Shown here piece after piece: positions 17,365 through 30,600 of a DNA stretch of 64,000 nucleotides. The translations under genes and the position numbers were made by a program. Every line of letters starts with the position of its first letter. Position 1 is the stretch's first letter. A model generated the notes under the pieces. The model made no database searches. It saw nothing but the letters and a program-made list of their open reading frames with translations, and was not told the DNA's origin. This stretch comes from Pseudomonas tremae (GTDB lineage: Bacteria; Pseudomonadota; Gammaproteobacteria; Pseudomonadales; Pseudomonadaceae): the NCBI RefSeq assembly GCF_001401155.1, contig NZ_LJRO01000305.1:97570-161569 (forward strand), read 5' to 3'.

Positions 17365-18420
17365 ATGAGCATAACCATCAAGCTCGGCCAGTTGGCCGAG
17401 TTCCTTGGTGCCACGTTACGTGGCGACAAGGATATCGAAATCACCGGGCTGGCCACTTTGCAAGAGGCCGGCCCTGGTCAAGTCAGTTTCCTGGCAAATC
17501 CCAAGTATCGTAAATTGCTGGTCGATACCCAAGCTTCTGCCGTGCTGCTCAAGCCCGCAGACGCCGACGGTTACACCGGTAATGCGCTGGTGGTTCCTGA
17601 TACTTACCTGGCCTACGCGCGCATTTCGCATTTTTTCGATCCCAAGCCTAAAAGTAGCGCAGGCGTTCATCCGACGGCTGTGATTGCCGCAGATGCACTG
17701 ATTGATCCTGCTGCCAGTATTGGCGCTTTTGCTGTGATCGAGAGCGGTGTGCGTATTGCAGCAGGTGTAAGCATCGGTGCTCACTGCTTCATCGGCGCTC
17801 GCTGCGAGATCGGTGAGGGCGGCTGGCTGGCCCCGCGGGTAACGCTTTATCACGATGTGCGCATTGGCAAGCGCGTCGTCATTCAGTCGGGTGCCGTGCT
17901 GGGTGGCGAAGGCTTTGGCTTTGCCAAGGACAAAGGTATCTACCACAAGGTTGCACAGATCGGTGGCGTCACCCTCGGTGATGACGTCGAGGTTGGCGTC
18001 AATACGGCAATCGATCGGGGTGCGCTGGCTGATACGCGAATTGGCAATGGCGTCAAACTGGATAACCAGATTCAGATTGCCCACAACGTACAGGTCGGCG
18101 ACCACACGGCAATGGCTGCGTGTGTCGGTATCTCTGGAAGCACCAAAATCGGCAAGCATTGCATGCTGGCTGGTGGTGTCGGCCTGGTAGGGCATATAGA
18201 TATTTGCGATGGCGTTTACATCACGGGTATGACCATGGTCACGCATTCCATCACCGAGCCGGGTTCCTACTCGTCGGGTACGGCAATGCAGCCAGCCGCC
18301 GAGTGGCGTAAGAGCGCAGCACGTTTGCGCAAGATCGATGACATGGCGCGACGTCTGCAAAAGCTTGAAAAGGCCTTGGAGACGGTGACCTGCGCCGATA
18401 ATCGCTCATCTGATGGCTGA
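17365..18420 (+). CDS. lpxD: UDP-3-O-(3-hydroxyacyl)glucosamine N-acyltransferase
   Basis: A 351-residue left-handed beta-helix acyltransferase that adds the second hydroxyacyl chain (N-linked) in lipid A synthesis. It has an N-terminal UDP-binding domain (about 1-100), then many hexapeptide repeats (such as IGAHCFIGARCEIGEG and VEVGVNTAIDRGALADTRIG) and a C-terminal helix. The catalytic histidine is expected in IQIAHNVQVGDHT. It starts two bases after the skp stop. The fabZ gap downstream (109 bases) is the largest inside the lpx group. Confidence 0.96.
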   Translation: MSITIKLGQLAEFLGATLRGDKDIEITGLATLQEAGPGQVSFLANPKYRKLLVDTQASAVLLKPADADGYTGNALVVPDTYLAYARISHFFDPKPKSSAGVHPTAVIAADALIDPAASIGAFAVIESGVRIAAGVSIGAHCFIGARCEIGEGGWLAPRVTLYHDVRIGKRVVIQSGAVLGGEGFGFAKDKGIYHKVAQIGGVTLGDDVEVGVNTAIDRGALADTRIGNGVKLDNQIQIAHNVQVGDHTAMAACVGISGSTKIGKHCMLAGGVGLVGHIDICDGVYITGMTMVTHSITEPGSYSSGTAMQPAAEWRKSAARLRKIDDMARRLQKLEKALETVTCADNRSSDG

Positions 18421-18529
18421 TACCTTTTTAATATCAAGCGTGCACAGTCGATAAACTGCCTCCTTGATGTAGAGGGGTGCTGCGCAGTCGCGACGCACTC
18501 CTAATCTTTACTACAGGCTTCCCCTCGAA

Positions 18530-18970
18530 ATGATGGACATCAAAGAAATTCGCGAATACCTGCCTCATCGTTACCCGTTCCTGCTGGTGGATCGTGTGAC
18601 CGAGCTGGATATCGAGAACAAGAACATTCGCGCCTACAAGAATGTCAGTGTCAACGAGCCTTTTTTCAACGGTCATTTCCCCGAGCATCCAATCATGCCG
18701 GGCGTTTTGATCATCGAAGCGATGGCACAGGCTGCCGGCATCCTCGCGTTCAAGATGCTCGACTCCAAGCCTTCTGACGGCACGCTCTATTATTTCGTGG
18801 GTTCGGACAAGTTGCGTTTCCGCCAGCCGGTTCTGCCGGGCGACCAACTGGTGCTCGAGGCGAAGTTCCTGAGCAGCAAACGCCAGATCTGGAAGTTTGA
18901 ATGCAAGGCCACGGTTGACGGCAAGGCGGTATGCTCTGCCGAAATCATCTGTGCGGAACGTAAACTATGA
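18530..18970 (+). CDS. fabZ: (3R)-hydroxyacyl-ACP dehydratase
   Basis: A 146-residue hot-dog-fold enzyme that dehydrates 3-hydroxyacyl-ACP in fatty-acid elongation. It competes with LpxA/LpxD for the same hydroxyacyl-ACP pool, which explains its place between lpxD and lpxA. The catalytic motif FFNGHFPEHPIMPGV supplies His49, and IIEAMAQAAG supplies Glu64. Two ATG codons in a row (18530 and 18533) are both possible starts. The stop overlaps the lpxA start. Confidence 0.96.
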   Translation: MMDIKEIREYLPHRYPFLLVDRVTELDIENKNIRAYKNVSVNEPFFNGHFPEHPIMPGVLIIEAMAQAAGILAFKMLDSKPSDGTLYYFVGSDKLRFRQPVLPGDQLVLEAKFLSSKRQIWKFECKATVDGKAVCSAEIICAERKL

Positions 18971-19743
18971 GTTTGATTGACTCTCGCGCAATCATCGATC
19001 CGACGGCCGTACTGGCCGACAACGTTGAGGTCGGCCCTTGGTCGATCATCGGAGCCGGTGTGGAAATTGGCGAGGGTACAGTCGTCGGTCCTCATGTTGT
19101 CCTCAAGGGGCCAACGAAGATCGGCAAGCACAACCGCATCTACCAGTTTTCATCGGTGGGTGAGGACACGCCCGATCTGAAGTACAAGGGCGAGGAAACA
19201 CGCCTGGTCATCGGCGATCACAATGTGATTCGCGAAGGTGTGACCATTCACCGCGGTACCGTTCAGGACCGTGCTGAAACCACACTGGGTGACCACAATC
19301 TGATCATGGCCTATGCGCACATCGGTCATGACAGCGTAATCGGCAACCACGTTATCCTGGTCAACAACACGGCGCTGGCAGGCCATGTTCATGTCGACGA
19401 CTGGGCGATTCTTTCCGGCTTCACGCTCGTGCACCAGTTTTGCCACATCGGCGCGCACAGCTTTTCCGGTATGGGCACTGCCATCGGCAAGGACGTTCCG
19501 GCGTTCGTGACGGTTTTCGGCAACCCGGCCGAAGCGCGCAGCATGAACTTCGAGGGTATGCGTCGTCGCGGTTTCTCCGAAGAAGCCATACATGCGTTGC
19601 GCAGGGCCTACAAGACGGTTTACCGCCAGGGGCTGACGATCGGTCAGGCACTGGACGAACTGGCCGCGCCCGCAGCTCAGTTTCCCGAAGTGGCTGTGTT
19701 TCTGCAGTCGATCCAGACGTCGACTCGCGGCATCATTCGCTAA
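18967..19743 (+). CDS. lpxA: UDP-N-acetylglucosamine acyltransferase
   Basis: A 258-residue hexapeptide-repeat acyltransferase, the first step of lipid A synthesis. Catalytic His121 lies in AYAHIGHDSVIGN. In the acyl-chain ruler region HSFSGMG the key residue is Met169, the same as in P. aeruginosa LpxA where it limits the chain to 3-hydroxydecanoyl (C10); E. coli has a glycine there and takes C14. So C10 primary O-linked chains are predicted here. It overlaps fabZ by four bases (ATGA), and lpxB follows two bases after its stop. Confidence 0.97.
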   Translation: MSLIDSRAIIDPTAVLADNVEVGPWSIIGAGVEIGEGTVVGPHVVLKGPTKIGKHNRIYQFSSVGEDTPDLKYKGEETRLVIGDHNVIREGVTIHRGTVQDRAETTLGDHNLIMAYAHIGHDSVIGNHVILVNNTALAGHVHVDDWAILSGFTLVHQFCHIGAHSFSGMGTAIGKDVPAFVTVFGNPAEARSMNFEGMRRRGFSEEAIHALRRAYKTVYRQGLTIGQALDELAAPAAQFPEVAVFLQSIQTSTRGIIR

Positions 19744-19745
19744 TC

Positions 19746-20888
19746 ATGACCAGCCCATTATGTGTCGCACTGGTCGCTGGCGAAGCTTCCGGCGATATCC
19801 TCGGATCAGGCCTGATGCGCGCCCTCAAGCTGCGCCATCCCGATATCCGGTTCATCGGTGTGGGCAGTCCGCTGATGGAAGCCGAAGGCATGCGGTCTTA
19901 TTTTCCGATGGAACGCCTGTCGGTCATGGGGCTTGTAGAAGTGCTGGGCCGGCTGCGCGAGCTGCTGGCCCGCCGCAAGCTGCTGATCCAGACGCTCATC
20001 GATGAAAAACCGGATGTCTTTATTGGCATCGACGCTCCCGATTTCACTCTCAATATCGAGCTTCAGCTACGCCGCGCGGGTATCAAGACGGTGCATTACG
20101 TCAGCCCTTCGGTCTGGGCCTGGCGTCAAAAACGTGTGCTGAAGATTCGTGAAGGCTGCGATCTGATGCTCACTTTGCTGCCCTTCGAAGCCCGCTTTTA
20201 CGAAGAGAAGGGTGTGCCGGTCCGGTTTGTCGGTCATCCGTTGGCCGACACTATTCCTCTCGAGTCCGATCGCGCTGCTGCTCGCGTCCAGGCGGGTTTG
20301 CCCGCCGAAGGCCCGGTTGTCGCATTGATGCCTGGCAGTCGGGGCGGCGAAGTGGGTCGTCTGGGTGGGCTGTTCTTCGATGCTGCCGAGCGCCTGCTGG
20401 CCAGCAAGCCCGGTTTACGGTTCGTGCTGCCGTGTGCCAGTCCACAGCGACGTGCCCAGGTTGAAGAGCTGTTGCGGGACCGTGACTTGCCCGTCACATT
20501 GCTCGACGGGCAGTCGCATGTTGCCTTGGCTGCCTGCAACGCGGTACTTATCGCCTCCGGTACTGCGACGCTTGAGGCCCTGTTGTACAAGCGGCCGATG
20601 GTCGTCGCCTATCGATTGGCGCCCCTGACATTCTGGATCCTCAAGCGTCTGGTCAAAAGCCCTTACGTGTCGTTGCCGAATCTGCTGGCCCAGCGCTTGC
20701 TGGTGCCGGAGCTGCTTCAGGATGACGCAACGCCTGAGGCGTTGGCCGACACGCTGTTGCCGCTGATCGAAGACGGTCACGCGCAGACTGAAGGTTTTGA
20801 TGCCATTCACCGGACCTTGCGCCGCGATGCCTCCAACCAGGCTGCCGATGCAGTATTGAGTCTGCTCGGCCAGTCACCTTCATTGTGA
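19746..20888 (+). CDS. lpxB: lipid-A-disaccharide synthase
   Basis: A 380-residue GT19 glycosyltransferase joining UDP-diacylglucosamine and lipid X into the lipid A disaccharide at the inner membrane. N terminus: LCVALVAGEASGDILGSGL. Other signatures are VFIGIDAPDFTLNIE, VHYVSPSVWAWRQKR and PGSRGGEVGRL. An open frame extends upstream into lpxA, but ATG 19746 gives the conserved N terminus. The stop overlaps a possible GTG start for rnhB. Confidence 0.96.
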   Translation: MTSPLCVALVAGEASGDILGSGLMRALKLRHPDIRFIGVGSPLMEAEGMRSYFPMERLSVMGLVEVLGRLRELLARRKLLIQTLIDEKPDVFIGIDAPDFTLNIELQLRRAGIKTVHYVSPSVWAWRQKRVLKIREGCDLMLTLLPFEARFYEEKGVPVRFVGHPLADTIPLESDRAAARVQAGLPAEGPVVALMPGSRGGEVGRLGGLFFDAAERLLASKPGLRFVLPCASPQRRAQVEELLRDRDLPVTLLDGQSHVALAACNAVLIASGTATLEALLYKRPMVVAYRLAPLTFWILKRLVKSPYVSLPNLLAQRLLVPELLQDDATPEALADTLLPLIEDGHAQTEGFDAIHRTLRRDASNQAADAVLSLLGQSPSL

Positions 20889-20899
20889 GTTCGCCAATC

Positions 20900-21553
20900 A
20901 TGCAAACAGGTCTGGATTTCACCCTCGTCGAGGATCTGGTCGCGGGCGTTGACGAAGTCGGCCGCGGGCCGCTGTGTGGTGCAGTGGTCACGGCTGCAGT
21001 TATTCTCGACCCTGCCAGACCCATTCTGGGGCTCAATGACTCGAAGAAGCTGACCGAAGCCCGGCGTGAAAAACTATTTGTCGAGATTCAGGAAAAAGCC
21101 CTGTGCTGGTTTATCGCCCGGGCTGAAGTCGAAGAAATCGATCAGCTGAACATTTTGCACGCCACGATGCTGGCCATGAAGCGCGCCGTCGAAGGGTTGA
21201 GCGTCACTCCAAAACTGGCGCTGATCGACGGCAATCGCTGTCCGCAGTTGTCTGTGCCCTCGGCGCCGGTGGTGAAGGGTGACTCCAAAGTCCCCGCCAT
21301 CGCAGCCGCTTCGATTCTTGCCAAGGTCAGCCGGGATCGGGAAATGGCGGCACTTGAACTTGTCTATCCGGGTTATGGCATCGGCGGGCACAAGGGTTAT
21401 CCTACTGCGGTGCATCTTGAGGCATTGGCCCGGCTCGGGCCGACGCCCATCCACCGACGTTCGTTCGGTCCGGTGCGTGCGGCCCATGAAGCGCGCGCGG
21501 CCATACTGCTTGGTGGCCCGCTTACGGTGCCGGTCGGTCTGTTACAGGACTGA
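20900..21553 (+). CDS. rnhB: ribonuclease HII
   Basis: A 217-residue nuclease that cuts RNA in RNA-DNA hybrids and removes single ribonucleotides. Catalytic acidic residues are in LVAGVDEVGRGPLCG (Asp, Glu), LALIDGN (Asp), and a later Asp in AKVSRDREM. I chose ATG 20900 (MQTGLDFTLVEDLVAG) because Pseudomonas homologues begin this way. A GTG at 20885 overlapping the lpxB stop (GTGA) would add five residues and cannot be excluded. Confidence 0.93.
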   Translation: MQTGLDFTLVEDLVAGVDEVGRGPLCGAVVTAAVILDPARPILGLNDSKKLTEARREKLFVEIQEKALCWFIARAEVEEIDQLNILHATMLAMKRAVEGLSVTPKLALIDGNRCPQLSVPSAPVVKGDSKVPAIAAASILAKVSRDREMAALELVYPGYGIGGHKGYPTAVHLEALARLGPTPIHRRSFGPVRAAHEARAAILLGGPLTVPVGLLQD

Positions 21554-21619
21554 CGTTTCCTCCGGAGACCGCTACAATCCTGCCCTTCGTTTTTTGTATT
21601 TTCGCGTTATAGGATCACC

Positions 21620-25141
<3,522 letters not shown>

Positions 25142-25269
25142 ACGCCGCAGGCTCGACTTGCGCTCAACCCTGAATTTTAATTTCGACCTGACCGCGCCTG
25201 TTCCGAACAGGAAGGGCGCAGACGGATCAACCGGCCGGCCTCTTGGCCGTCGACCCAAGACGGATGCCT

Positions 25270-26217
25270 ATGAACCCGAATTTCCTTGATTTCGAACAGC
25301 CTATCGCTGACTTGCAGGCCAAAATCGAAGAACTGCGCTTGGTGGGTAACGACAACTCGCTGAACATCGGCGACGAGATCTCCCGGCTGCAAGACAAGAG
25401 CAAAACGCTTACTGAAAGCATCTTCGGTAACCTCACCAGCTGGCAGATTGCGCGCATGGCGCGTCATCCGCGTCGTCCCTACACGCTGGACTACATCGAA
25501 AACATCTTTACCGAGTTCGATGAGCTGCATGGCGACCGTCACTTCTCCGATGACGCTGCGATCGTCGGCGGCATTGCCCGTCTGGACAATCAGCCGGTGA
25601 TGGTCATCGGCCACCAGAAAGGTCGTGAAGTGCGCGAGAAAGTGCGCCGCAATTTCGGCATGCCGCGCCCTGAAGGCTACCGCAAGGCCTGCCGTCTGAT
25701 GGAGATGGCAGAGCGCTTCAAAATGCCGATTCTGACCTTCATCGACACGCCGGGCGCCTACCCTGGTATCGACGCCGAAGAGCGCAATCAGAGCGAGGCT
25801 ATTGCCTGGAACCTGCGCGTGATGGCCCGTCTTAAAACCCCGATCATTGCCACCGTCATCGGCGAGGGTGGTTCCGGCGGTGCGCTGGCCATTGGTGTCT
25901 GCGATCAGTTGAACATGCTCCAGTACTCGACCTACGCGGTCATTTCGCCTGAAGGCTGTGCTTCGATTCTGTGGAAGACCGCCGAGAAGGCGCCGGACGC
26001 TGCCGAAGCAATGGGCATCACCGCAGATCGCCTGAAGGGTCTGGGTATTGTCGACAAGGTCATTCCTGAGCCACTGGGTGGCGCGCACCGTGATCCGGTG
26101 GCAGCAGCAGGCCTGATCCGTGAAGAATTGAGCAGCCAGCTGGCAATGCTCAAGGCGTTCGATAATGACGCGCTGCTGGCTCGCCGTTATGACCGATTGA
26201 TGAGCTACGGCCTGTAA
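25270..26217 (+). CDS. accA: acetyl-CoA carboxylase carboxyltransferase subunit alpha
   Basis: 315 residues. With AccD it moves the carboxyl group from biotin-carrier protein to acetyl-CoA, giving malonyl-CoA for fatty acids. N terminus: MNPNFLDFEQPIADLQAKIE. Core motifs: RPYTLDYIENIFTEFDELHG, GTxxGxE-type loop IDTPGAYPGIDAEERNQ, and GEGGSGGALAIGV (oxyanion glycines). ATG 25270 is chosen over an upstream ATG at 25243 because the extra residues are not in the family. Confidence 0.97.
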   Translation: MNPNFLDFEQPIADLQAKIEELRLVGNDNSLNIGDEISRLQDKSKTLTESIFGNLTSWQIARMARHPRRPYTLDYIENIFTEFDELHGDRHFSDDAAIVGGIARLDNQPVMVIGHQKGREVREKVRRNFGMPRPEGYRKACRLMEMAERFKMPILTFIDTPGAYPGIDAEERNQSEAIAWNLRVMARLKTPIIATVIGEGGSGGALAIGVCDQLNMLQYSTYAVISPEGCASILWKTAEKAPDAAEAMGITADRLKGLGIVDKVIPEPLGGAHRDPVAAAGLIREELSSQLAMLKAFDNDALLARRYDRLMSYGL

Positions 26218-26234
26218 GCTGCATCGCGTCGATT

Positions 26235-26303
26235 GTTCCCACGCCTTGCGGGCTTCTGCCCAAAGGGCGTGGGAGCGAACCGCGCGACGCTTCGTTTGTT
26301 CGC
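26235..26303. repeat. REP-like nested inverted repeat between accA and tilS
   Basis: CCCACGCC (26238-26245) pairs with GGCGTGGG (26266-26273), enclosing a second stem GGGC/GCCC with loop TTCT. A further pair GCGAAC (26275-26280) and GTTCGC (26298-26303) follows. The GTTCCCACGC and GTGGGAGCGAA edges look like the dispersed REP sequences of Pseudomonas. No T run, so not a classic terminator. Confidence 0.5.
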
Positions 26304-26368
26304 GAAAGGGCAGGTTTGAGCACTGAAACAGTCAGTGTGCGAATCAGCCAAACCGGTGAAAAACACCA

Positions 26369-27706
26369 ATGACCACCCCCTTGTGCAGCGGTCATGACCT
26401 TTCTGCCAGGCTTCTTCAAGCCTTGGCTCCATGGCGCAATGCGCCTGTCTGGCACGTCGGCTTTTCCGGCGGCCTTGATTCCACCGTGCTGCTGCATCTT
26501 CTGGCTGAACTCGCCAGATCCGAAAACCTGCCTGCTTTACACGCGATCCATGTCCATCATGGCCTGCAAGCCGCAGCCGATGCCTGGCCGGAGCATTGTC
26601 GTCAGGTTTGTCAGGCGCTGGGTGTGCCGTTCGAACAGGTCAGCGTAAAGGTCGAGCCCGGTGCCAGCGTCGAGCAGGCTGCCCGGCAGGCGCGCTATAA
26701 GGCGTTTACCGAACAGCTCGGTGCTGGAGACGTGCTGCTGGCCGCTCAGCATCGCGATGACCAGGCCGAGACGTTGTTATTTCGTCTGATGCGCGGTGCC
26801 GGCGTTCGCGGTCTGGCCGCCATGCCTGATCAGCGTGCCCTGGGGCGTGGGCATCTGGTGAGGCCGCTATTGGTAGTGTCGCGAATCGAACTGGAAGCCT
26901 ATGCGCATCAGCATGGCCTGAACTGGATTGAAGACCCCAGCAATAATGATCAGCAATTCTCGCGCAATTTTCTGCGCGGTCAGGTCCTGCCCTTGCTGAC
27001 GTCCAGGTGGCCTCAGGCATCTGCCAGTCTGGCGCGCACTGCAGAGCATCTCGGCGAAGCTCAGCAACTGCTTGACGAGCTTGCACTGCTGGATCTGGCC
27101 AATGCACAGGCCACAACAGCCTTTGCCTGGCTGGATTTGCCTGTACTCGGTCTGAAACCGCTCGCCGGGTTGTCTGCAGCGCGACAGCGCAACGCACTGC
27201 GTCATTGGCTGGCTCCGCTGACCCGGCTGCCCGATACCGATCATTGGGCTGGCTGGGTTGCATTGCGCGATGCTGCCCAGGATGCGCGTCCGCTCTGGCG
27301 GCTGGCCGCTGGAGAGCTGCATCGGACGCAGGATTGCCTCTGGTGGCTGCCCGCAGCCTGGTCGCTGACCTGTGACAGCGTCATGAGCTGGCTCGATCCG
27401 GCTGACGCGCTGCACCTGCCTGGCAATGGTCGGGTGATGCTGGAAGGAGAGCCGCCCTCGGGAGCACTGGAAATACGCTGCAGGCGGGGCGGTGAGGTCA
27501 TGCAACTCAGCGGGCGTGGCAGCCGCGATCTCAAGCGGTTGCTCAATGAGCAAGGTGTACCGACGTTCCTGCGCGGCAGATTGCCGCTGCTGTATCGCGA
27601 CAATACCCTGCTGGCGGTCGCCAACCTGCCTGGACTGGACGGTTCGCCCAATGAACGCTGGCGTTTGCGCTGGATTGCACCGACCCGCGACCAAAGTTTG
27701 AGCTGA
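26369..27706 (+). CDS. tilS: tRNA(Ile)-lysidine synthase
   Basis: 445 residues. It converts C34 of the CAU-anticodon tRNA-Ile to lysidine so that it reads AUA. The PP-loop ATP motif FSGGLDSTVLLH sits at residues 32-43. Other marks are HVHHGLQAAADAW, AQHRDDQAETLLFRLMRG, and the C-terminal TilS domain with RCRRGGEVMQLSGRGSRDLK. Length is normal. Its place between accA and pyrG is the common gamma-proteobacterial order. Confidence 0.95.
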   Translation: MTTPLCSGHDLSARLLQALAPWRNAPVWHVGFSGGLDSTVLLHLLAELARSENLPALHAIHVHHGLQAAADAWPEHCRQVCQALGVPFEQVSVKVEPGASVEQAARQARYKAFTEQLGAGDVLLAAQHRDDQAETLLFRLMRGAGVRGLAAMPDQRALGRGHLVRPLLVVSRIELEAYAHQHGLNWIEDPSNNDQQFSRNFLRGQVLPLLTSRWPQASASLARTAEHLGEAQQLLDELALLDLANAQATTAFAWLDLPVLGLKPLAGLSAARQRNALRHWLAPLTRLPDTDHWAGWVALRDAAQDARPLWRLAAGELHRTQDCLWWLPAAWSLTCDSVMSWLDPADALHLPGNGRVMLEGEPPSGALEIRCRRGGEVMQLSGRGSRDLKRLLNEQGVPTFLRGRLPLLYRDNTLLAVANLPGLDGSPNERWRLRWIAPTRDQSLS

Positions 27707-27880
27707 AAGGCCCTTTCAGGTAGACTACGCTCCCTTCTTGATACAGCTTCTGTTGGTTCTTTTGAAACAACGCAAGTTGCCGGTTACCAACCAGTATTTA
27801 CTGGGTAATTCTTAAAATGTAGCGCACGACACGCTGGCTTTTGCCGGTCGGTTTCAACGCAGCAGTTTCGGGAGTACGCC

Positions 27881-27961
27881 ATGAATTTTGTCGGTAATCG
27901 GGGGCTTAGGCCTTCCTTCGCTTTCCCCGGCGGCTCTGACCGCTTTAACGCAGACTTCTAG
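27881..27961 (+). CDS. possible 26-codon leader ORF before pyrG
   Basis: An ATG with a well-placed GGGAG ribosome-binding site (about 7 bases upstream) opens a 26-codon frame that ends with TAG eight bases before the pyrG ATG. It reads MNFVGNRGLRPSFAFPGGSD and ends in NADF. The distance suits translational coupling: ribosomes finishing here could re-initiate at pyrG, whose own Shine-Dalgarno (AGGG, overlapping the leader stop) is modest. It may be chance; no family is recognised. Confidence 0.35.
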   Translation: MNFVGNRGLRPSFAFPGGSDRFNADF

Positions 27962-27969
27962 GGTTTTTC

Positions 27970-29601
<1,632 letters not shown>

Positions 29602-29615
29602 CAGGGACTGCAGAC

Positions 29616-30461
29616 ATGGCTCAGAAAATCATCCGCGTAGGTTCGATCGAGATCGCCAACGACAAGCCGATGGTGCTGTTCGGCGGCATGAACGTACTCG
29701 AGTCCCGGGATATGGCCATGCAGGTCTGTGAAGAGTACGTAAAGGTGACCGAAAAGCTCGGCATCCCTTACGTGTTCAAGGCCAGCTTCGACAAGGCCAA
29801 CCGCTCCTCGGTGAATTCCTACCGCGGGCCTGGCCTTGAAGAGGGCATGCGAATTTTCGAAGAGATCAAGCGTACCTTCAACGTTCCGCTGATCACTGAT
29901 GTACACGAGCCTCACCAGGCAGCTGTGGTTGCAGAAGTCTGCGACATCATCCAGCTGCCGGCCTTTCTGTCGCGTCAAACCGATCTGGTCGTCGCGATGG
30001 CCAAAACCGGCGCCGTCATCAACATCAAGAAAGCCCAGTTTCTCGCGCCTCAGGAAATGAAACACATCCTGACCAAATGCGAGGAAGCGGGTAATGATCA
30101 GTTGATTCTCTGCGAGCGCGGTTCCAGTTTCGGCTACAACAATCTGGTAGTGGATATGCTCGGCTTCGGCATCATGAAGCAGTTCGAGTACCCGATACTG
30201 TTCGACGTGACCCATGCGCTGCAGATGCCGGGTGGTCGTTCCGACTCTGCCGGCGGCCGCCGCGCTCAAGTACTCGATCTGGCCAAGGCCGGCATCAGCC
30301 AGAATCTTGCCGGTCTGTTTCTTGAAGCCCATCCAGACCCGGACAATGCCAAATGCGACGGGCCGTGCGCCTTGCGTCTGGACAAGCTGGAACCTTTCCT
30401 GGCCCAGCTCAAGTCACTGGATGAACTTGTCAAAAGTTTTCCGATCGTAGAGACCGCTTGA
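29616..30461 (+). CDS. kdsA: 3-deoxy-8-phosphooctulonate synthase
   Basis: A 281-residue TIM-barrel enzyme condensing arabinose 5-phosphate with phosphoenolpyruvate to KDO 8-phosphate, for the inner core of lipopolysaccharide. Seen: FKASFDKANRSSVNSYRGPG, ITDVHEPHQA, ILCERGSSFGYNNLVVD and DVTHALQMPGG, all standard for the non-metal class. It supplies KDO to the lipid A products made by the lpx genes upstream. Confidence 0.97.
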   Translation: MAQKIIRVGSIEIANDKPMVLFGGMNVLESRDMAMQVCEEYVKVTEKLGIPYVFKASFDKANRSSVNSYRGPGLEEGMRIFEEIKRTFNVPLITDVHEPHQAAVVAEVCDIIQLPAFLSRQTDLVVAMAKTGAVINIKKAQFLAPQEMKHILTKCEEAGNDQLILCERGSSFGYNNLVVDMLGFGIMKQFEYPILFDVTHALQMPGGRSDSAGGRRAQVLDLAKAGISQNLAGLFLEAHPDPDNAKCDGPCALRLDKLEPFLAQLKSLDELVKSFPIVETA

Positions 30462-30487
30462 ACAGGGTTCTCCGGTAAAGTGCCGTT

Positions 30488-30507
30488 CCCCGTCATTCGT
30501 GACGGGG
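30488..30507 (+). terminator. hairpin with TTCG loop between kdsA and eno
   Basis: CCCCGTCA pairs with TGACGGGG around a TTCG loop; TTGTTG follows. A moderate terminator or attenuator 27 bases past kdsA that would let eno be expressed mainly from its own promoter. Confidence 0.5.
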
Positions 30508-30600
30508 TTGTTGCATTCAGACCTGCCTTTTTCTGCGTCTGATTGCGAGCACCGTTTTCCCAGCTGCGTCGTTTTCGTCAATCTTGGAGTGTTTACAACA

